Assembly (NCBI GenBank): GCA_937983075.1
Contig: CALKAQ010000132.1
Span: forward strand, 1 to 9,061
Reading direction: 5' to 3'
DNA from: an uncultured bacterium
Lineage (GTDB): Bacteria; Bacillota; Limnochordia; DTU080; JAAYLA01
Length of the DNA: 9,061 nt
The notes under the pieces were generated by a model. That model was given only the letters and a program-made list of their open reading frames with translations. It made no database searches and was not told the origin of the DNA. Positions 6,844 through 9,061 of the stretch are shown in pieces. Every line of letters begins with the position of its first letter. Positions within the stretch are counted from its first letter, which is position 1. Made by a program: the position numbers and the translations under genes.

Positions 6844-7386
6844 ATGCGGCTTGTTGGAAAACCAGCACCAGACTTCTCGATGCTTACCACGAAGAACTTG
6901 CCGGAACTCAACCACACGGCGACACTCAAAGATTATGAGGGCAAGTGGCTGGTCCTCTTCTTCTATCCCATGGACTTCACTTTTGTCTGCCCCACTGAAA
7001 TTACCGCCTTCAGCGAACGGATCGAAGATTTCAAAGATCTGAACGCGGAGATTTTGGGTGTTTCGACCGACAGCGTCTATTCGCACCGGGCCTGGATCAA
7101 CACGCCCCGTGAGCAAAACGGCCTCGGTCCGATCAACTATCCGCTCGCTTCGGACATCACCAAAGAAGTGTCGCGGGCTTACGGCGTTTTGGTCGAAGAA
7201 GAGGGTGTCGCCATGCGCGGTCTTTTCCTGATTGACCCCGAGGGCATCATTCGCTACCAAGTCGTCCACGACATGAACGTCGGCCGCAACGTCGACGAGA
7301 CGCTGCGTGTACTGGAAGCCCTGCAATCAGGAAATCTCTGCGGCGCGAACTGGACACCGGGCCAGGAACACGTCGTTTCCGTGTAA
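6844..7386 (+). CDS. Typical 2-Cys peroxiredoxin (AhpC/Prx1 family)
   Basis: A 180-residue thiol peroxidase that reduces hydrogen peroxide, organic hydroperoxides or peroxynitrite in the cytoplasm. The peroxidatic site FYPMDFTFVCPTE is at residues 40-52, with C49 as peroxidatic cysteine and P42 and T46 completing the PxxxTxxC motif. The supporting arginine is R125 in AMRGLF. The resolving cysteine is C166 in GNLCGANWTPG, which places it in the Prx1/AhpC typical two-cysteine class, where C49 and C166 bond between subunits of a dimer. NGLGPINYP (92-100) corresponds to the GGLG-type loop, but a C-terminal YF helix is absent, as in peroxidation-resistant bacterial enzymes. Length is normal. No AhpF-like reductase is nearby; the following thioredoxin-like gene is a plausible electron donor. 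Expression probably comes from the TTGACA promoter about 120 nt upstream. Confidence 0.95.
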   Translation: MRLVGKPAPDFSMLTTKNLPELNHTATLKDYEGKWLVLFFYPMDFTFVCPTEITAFSERIEDFKDLNAEILGVSTDSVYSHRAWINTPREQNGLGPINYPLASDITKEVSRAYGVLVEEEGVAMRGLFLIDPEGIIRYQVVHDMNVGRNVDETLRVLEALQSGNLCGANWTPGQEHVVSV

Positions 7387-7406
7387 TTCAAAAGCGTTCA
7401 GCCGCC

Positions 7407-7457
7407 TGCGAAACAACGTGCCGAAACGCCGGCACATTCCGCGGGCGGCGTTTCGCA
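7407..7457 (+). repeat. Nested inverted repeats in the peroxiredoxin-thioredoxin spacer
   Basis: Outer arms TGCGAAAC (7407-7414) and GTTTCGCA (7450-7457) are perfect 8-base complements. Inside them GTGCCG (7418-7423) and CGGCAC (7430-7435) form a 6-bp stem with a 6-nt loop. The transcript could fold into a compact two-level stem. The outer right arm also takes part in the competing terminator-like hairpin downstream. Confidence 0.5.
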
Positions 7458-7473
7458 ACGCAAAGCGGTTTTT
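7439..7473 (+). terminator. Possible rho-independent terminator or attenuator after the peroxiredoxin gene
   Basis: CCGC (7439-7442) can pair with GCGG (7465-7468), enclosing GCGTT-TCGC-AACGC (7448-7461), and is followed directly by TTTTT (7469-7473). The stem is interrupted, so termination may be only partial. Because it sits just upstream of the next gene's ribosome binding site, it could set the ratio of the two proteins. Confidence 0.4.
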
Positions 7474-7491
7474 ACAGAGAGGTGCATACAC

Positions 7492-7938
7492 ATGCCACTG
7501 AGGCGCGGCAGCCCACTTCCGCCTTTGGAAGGCGCCACACATACGTATCATATGGAAAACTTCAACCCGGAAACCGATTTGGAAGGCAATCTGGTGCTTG
7601 TGCATTTCTGGGGTGTCTCATGCCACACATGCCACGCCATCATGGATCAGGTTACGGCCATTCGTGACGAAAATCCGGAGTTGAAGTTCATCGGCGTCCA
7701 CATGCCACAAAGCCAAGCTGACACCGACGTTTCGCTCGTCGAAAAAGACATCGAAAAATACGGGCTTACCCATCCCATCTTCGTGGATAACGCCCATGCC
7801 ATCACGCGAAACTTTGAGAACCAGTTTGTCCCCGCTTTTTATCTGTTCGACAGAGAAGGCAAGCTCTACTTCAGAGCCTCTGGCGACAAATTTATGGACA
7901 AGCTGCGTGAAAAAATCGCCGAACTCAAGTCGGCTTAA
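7492..7938 (+). CDS. TlpA/ResA-like thioredoxin-fold protein with CHTC active site
   Basis: A 148-residue small thiol-disulfide protein. The thioredoxin fold is shown by the strand LVLVHFW (34-40), the active-site segment WGVSCHTCHAIM (40-51) with redox cysteines C44 and C47, and FVPAFYLFD (112-120), where P114 is the conserved cis-proline facing the CXXC. The spacing and the IGVHMPQSQAD segment (67-77) look like the TlpA/ResA redoxin subgroup rather than classical thioredoxin, which has CGPC. There is no signal peptide or membrane anchor, so unlike ResA it should be cytoplasmic. AGAGGTG (7478-7484) lies 7 nt before the ATG. It follows the 2-Cys peroxiredoxin on the same strand by 105 nt. The likely job is to recycle that peroxiredoxin or reduce a related substrate; this is inference from context. 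A strong hairpin closes the unit. Confidence 0.87.
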   Translation: MPLRRGSPLPPLEGATHTYHMENFNPETDLEGNLVLVHFWGVSCHTCHAIMDQVTAIRDENPELKFIGVHMPQSQADTDVSLVEKDIEKYGLTHPIFVDNAHAITRNFENQFVPAFYLFDREGKLYFRASGDKFMDKLREKIAELKSA

Positions 7939-7959
7939 CGGCTCCGCATGCTGTGGAAC

Positions 7960-8024
7960 AAAGCCGGCGGGCGGCTTCCCGAACGTCGTTTCCGACGGCG
8001 GCAAGCTCACCCGACCGGCTTTTT
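7960..8024. terminator. Bidirectional terminator between convergent genes
   Basis: AAAGCCGG (7960-7967) and CCGGCTTT (8015-8022) are perfect complements enclosing a second hairpin CGTCG-TTTC-CGACG (7984-7997). On the plus strand the right arm runs into TTTTT (8020-8024), a good terminator for the thioredoxin-like gene. On the minus strand the arm ends in TTT only, so it may also serve, more weakly, the gene ending at 8031. Confidence 0.65.
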
Positions 8025-8030
8025 GGCTGC

Positions 8031-8666
8031 TCAGAAATAGGTCGTGATGATACTGCCGCCGTTGGAGAGCAGTTTGGCGGCGGCATGGCCTTGGTACACT
8101 TCAATCGGTACGGTGCTGTCAATACGGCTGACGGCGCTCCCGCGGGGCAGCGTCAACATCAGCTCCACCCCTTCGGGTACGTCGGCGATTTCGATCAGCC
8201 GAATCAAAGCGAGGCTCTCGTTCGGACGCTCGAGCACATCGACGATCTCGGATACCCGCATCTCATCCCCATTCGCTAAAATGACGCTGTACATGAGGCG
8301 CACGTACTCTTGTTCAAAGCGATGTCCACGATAGACGACCCGTGCTTCGATTTCCTCACCGCCAGCAAACACGCGCCACGTCGGAGCCGGAACCCGCTCC
8401 ATATAAGCGGTGCCGGAATACCGATTCGGCCAGGTCGGATCGCTGATATCAATGCGGCCGTTGAACGCCCTGAACAATGTGCTTTCGCTGAAGTCGTAGA
8501 TCACCCAAAGCTCTTCGTGCAAAGCGATCACAACGGCATGCGTCGGTCCGCCTTCGATGACGGCATAGAACACCCAGGGGTCATGCGGCCTTTCCTGAGC
8601 ATAAACCGCCGCTCTTCCCAAAAGCAGCATCAACGTCAAGGCCAGCACGCGTACCGGACTTTGCAT
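8031..8666 (-). CDS. Secreted protein of unknown function with an 'RPHDPWVF' domain
   Basis: A 211-residue exported protein. The start is ATG at 8666, since GGAGGA (8674-8679) is 7 nt upstream; a TTG at 8681 would swallow that site. Residues 1-23 form a signal peptide (basic start, core LALTLMLLLG, AVYA then QE at the likely cleavage), with no lipobox. The mature part begins RPHDPWVFYAVIEGGPTHAV and continues with LHEELWVIYDFSESTLFRAFNG (49-70 region) and YRGHRFEQEYVRLMYSV (112-128). From memory this resembles a conserved segment found in large secreted cytochrome c / sugar dehydrogenase-type proteins, especially of Bacteroidetes, that begin 'RPHDPWVFRSVLD' and contain 'LWVAYDT..C.LYKAW.G'. 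No cysteine or CXXCH haem motif occurs here, so this protein is not itself a cytochrome. It follows a CBM6-containing gene by 21 nt in the same direction, suggesting a shared operon and extracellular function. Its biochemical role is unknown. Confidence 0.8.
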   Translation of the reverse strand: MQSPVRVLALTLMLLLGRAAVYAQERPHDPWVFYAVIEGGPTHAVVIALHEELWVIYDFSESTLFRAFNGRIDISDPTWPNRYSGTAYMERVPAPTWRVFAGGEEIEARVVYRGHRFEQEYVRLMYSVILANGDEMRVSEIVDVLERPNESLALIRLIEIADVPEGVELMLTLPRGSAVSRIDSTVPIEVYQGHAAAKLLSNGGSIITTYF

Positions 8667-8673
8667 CACCCAT

Positions 8674-8679
8674 TCCTCC
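8674..8679 (-). promoter_or_regulatory. Ribosome binding site deciding the secreted protein start
   Basis: GGAGGA on the minus strand, 7 nt before the ATG at 8666, which yields a clean signal peptide. The upstream TTG frame start at 8681 overlaps it and is unlikely. Confidence 0.75.
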
Positions 8680-8687
8680 AACCCGAT

Positions 8688-9061
8688 TCAATTTTGAAGG
8701 ACCACACCTTGTCCATTCACGATCAGCTGTATCCAGTCAACTCGGATGCTGACCGGCCCGCCGTCGCCGGCGGTGGCGACGAGATACAGATCGTGGATCC
8801 CTTCAGCCACCAAGGGCACCGCGACAGGTTCCTCGCCCGCTTCGCTCACGACCACCGCTCCGGCCCGCTCCCCATCCGGATGATCGAGTCGGATTTCCAA
8901 GTAAACGTCTCCCTGCCCGGATAAGGCTTGGGCTTGAATAAAGACCGGGCTGCGGTGCGTCAGATCGAGACCGTACCAAACGAGGTAGTCGCCGGAGTGC
9001 CGCGAAACGGCGTAGCGCACATTTTCATCTTCTTCGTCGGTTTCATTTCGGAACCCAAAGC
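8688..9061 (-). CDS. C-terminal CBM6-like carbohydrate-binding module of a truncated gene
   Basis: Only the 3' end is in the window. The frame stays open to the right edge, giving about 123 residues, so the GTG at 9020 is most likely internal. A short acidic stretch (NETDEEDEN) leads into a domain that matches the carbohydrate-binding module family 6 pattern: NVRYAVSRHSGDYLVWYGLDL for the usual '..Gyi.nGDwieY..vdf', then VYLEIRLDHPDGE, EGIHDLYLVATAGDG and the terminal DWIQLI. These beta-sandwich modules bind glycans and sit at the ends of secreted glycoside hydrolases or sugar dehydrogenases. The tryptophan usually found in the strand before 'G.HDLYL' is absent (the region reads EAGEEPVAVPLV), so ligand binding may be altered. 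The catalytic part and any signal peptide lie outside the window. The downstream neighbour is a secreted protein 21 nt away. Confidence 0.75.
   Translation of the reverse strand, partial: FGFRNETDEEDENVRYAVSRHSGDYLVWYGLDLTHRSPVFIQAQALSGQGDVYLEIRLDHPDGERAGAVVVSEAGEEPVAVPLVAEGIHDLYLVATAGDGGPVSIRVDWIQLIVNGQGVVLQN

Noticed and set aside
8310..8924. A 204-codon plus-strand frame opposite the secreted protein and CBM6 genes
   Set aside because: The minus strand carries a signal peptide, good ribosome binding site and CBM6 motifs, whereas this frame has none.
1..9061. CRISPR arrays, insertion sequences, tRNA genes or prophage remnants
   Set aside because: No regularly spaced direct repeats, transposase-like frames, terminal inverted repeats or tRNA-like folds were found on either strand.

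Overview
The window looks like a chromosomal segment of an endospore-forming Firmicute (class Bacilli). It holds a complete GerA-type spore germinant receptor operon, strong AGGAGG-type ribosome binding sites and frequent TTG/GTG starts. By eye the G+C is a little above half, with many C/G-ending codons. That fits a moderately high-GC or thermophilic Bacilli lineage better than B. subtilis-like species. I cannot name the species. I see no mobile elements, tRNA or rRNA genes, or CRISPR arrays.

Layout, left to right. (1) Positions 1-1310, minus strand: most of a membrane-anchored, FMN-binding glutamate-synthase-like protein (YerD type), running off the left edge. (2) 1406-2542, plus strand: a flavoprotein of the sulfide:quinone oxidoreductase (SQR) family, divergent from gene 1 and convergent with the ger operon at only 9 bp. 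(3) 6417 down to 2552, minus strand: a three-gene germinant receptor operon in the order A-C-B, with tight spacing. (4) 6442-6843: the longest non-coding stretch, holding the divergent control region between the ger operon and the peroxiredoxin gene, with a sigma-A-like promoter, a LacI-family-like palindrome and a long leader. (5) 6844-7386 and 7492-7938, plus strand: a typical 2-Cys peroxiredoxin, then a small cytoplasmic thioredoxin-fold protein with a CHTC site, separated by nested inverted repeats and closed by a bidirectional terminator. (6) 9061 down to 8031, minus strand: the C-terminal CBM6-like module of a gene entering from the right edge, followed by a secreted protein that resembles the 'RPHDPWVF' domain I associate with large cytochrome c / sugar dehydrogenase proteins.

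The genes fall into three themes. The ger operon is a sporulation module that senses nutrients in the spore inner membrane. The flavoprotein and the peroxiredoxin/thioredoxin pair deal with sulfur or thiol redox chemistry and peroxide removal. The right-hand pair is an exported, probably carbohydrate-directed module and is the least ordinary part of the window. I found no clear evidence for a wholly new defence or mobile system. The best leads are the CBM6/'RPHDPWVF' pair, the peroxiredoxin/CHTC pair with its operator-like promoter element, and the SQR-like protein that lacks the first of the three classical cysteines.
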